Below, piece by piece: positions 6,172 through 6,207 of a stretch of DNA of 6,207 bases (its first letter is position 1; every line of letters begins with the position of its first letter). A program made the position numbers and the translations under genes. The notes beneath the pieces were generated by a model. It searched no databases and was not told the DNA's origin. It was given only the letters and a program-made list of their open reading frames with translations. Source of the stretch: Bacteroidales bacterium (lineage in GTDB: Bacteria; Bacteroidota; Bacteroidia; Bacteroidales; VadinHA17); the NCBI GenBank assembly GCA_017882245.1, contig JADGPV010000146.1, forward strand, positions 1 to 6,207, in the 5' to 3' direction.

Positions 6172-6207
6172 CATCCACTTAATCTCTTCTGTATCTGTAT
6201 TATAACT
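6151..6207 (-). CDS. C-terminal end of an unidentified gene entering from the right edge
   Basis: The minus-strand frame that is open at the right edge reads SYNTDTEEIKWMPDKKSK and then stops with TAA (6153-6151), immediately followed in frame by TAG (6150-6148). The composition looks coding-like (acidic/basic, a Trp, GAA/GAG/AAA codons) and the tandem stops and downstream T-run fit a gene end. It has the same orientation as the DUF2795-type gene, 89 bases upstream of it. Eighteen residues are too few to identify a family, and a chance open frame cannot be excluded. Confidence 0.4.
   Translation of the reverse strand, partial: SYNTDTEEIKWMPDKKSK

Noticed and set aside
1..6207. Defence system, mobile element, CRISPR array or other new system
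   Set aside because: Every large open region is accounted for by a recognisable housekeeping or envelope family. No transposase, integrase, toxin-antitoxin pair, spaced repeat array or tRNA-linked att site was seen on either strand.

Overview
The window looks like a housekeeping stretch of a Bacteroidota (probably Bacteroidales-like) chromosome of moderate GC content. The evidence is Bacteroidota-type -7 boxes (TAnnTTTG) in front of the minus-strand genes, almost no Shine-Dalgarno sequences, and recognisable family members: an OstA-like periplasmic protein, a tandem parvulin pair and a DUF2795-type small acidic protein. I see no mobile element, CRISPR array, tRNA, rRNA or phage gene, and no previously undescribed system.

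Layout. Positions 1-404 (minus) hold the N-terminal 134 residues of a RecQ-family helicase that runs off the left edge. A 120-base divergent intergenic region (405-524) carries promoter-like sequences for both directions. Positions 525-5805 (plus) hold a tight four-gene cluster: IMP dehydrogenase (guaB), a parvulin-like lipoprotein, a SurA-type chaperone/PPIase with two parvulin domains, and an OstA/LptA-like protein. The junctions are a 1-base overlap (TGATG), a 15-base gap and a 13-base overlap, so the four are very likely one transcription unit. Positions 5840-6061 (minus, convergent) encode a 73-residue acidic DUF2795-type protein with its own promoter-like box. At 6151-6207 (minus) the last 18 codons of another gene appear to enter from the right edge, followed by a possible weak terminator.

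How the genes work together. guaB commits IMP to guanine nucleotide synthesis. The next three encode exported proteins fitting one theme, outer-membrane biogenesis: two proteins of the SurA/PpiC type that could escort outer-membrane proteins through the periplasm, and an OstA-domain protein of the lipopolysaccharide-transport type. The first of the two PPIase-like proteins has lost the usual catalytic histidines, and the two parvulin domains of the second each keep a different one. These are the more interesting details of an otherwise ordinary region.
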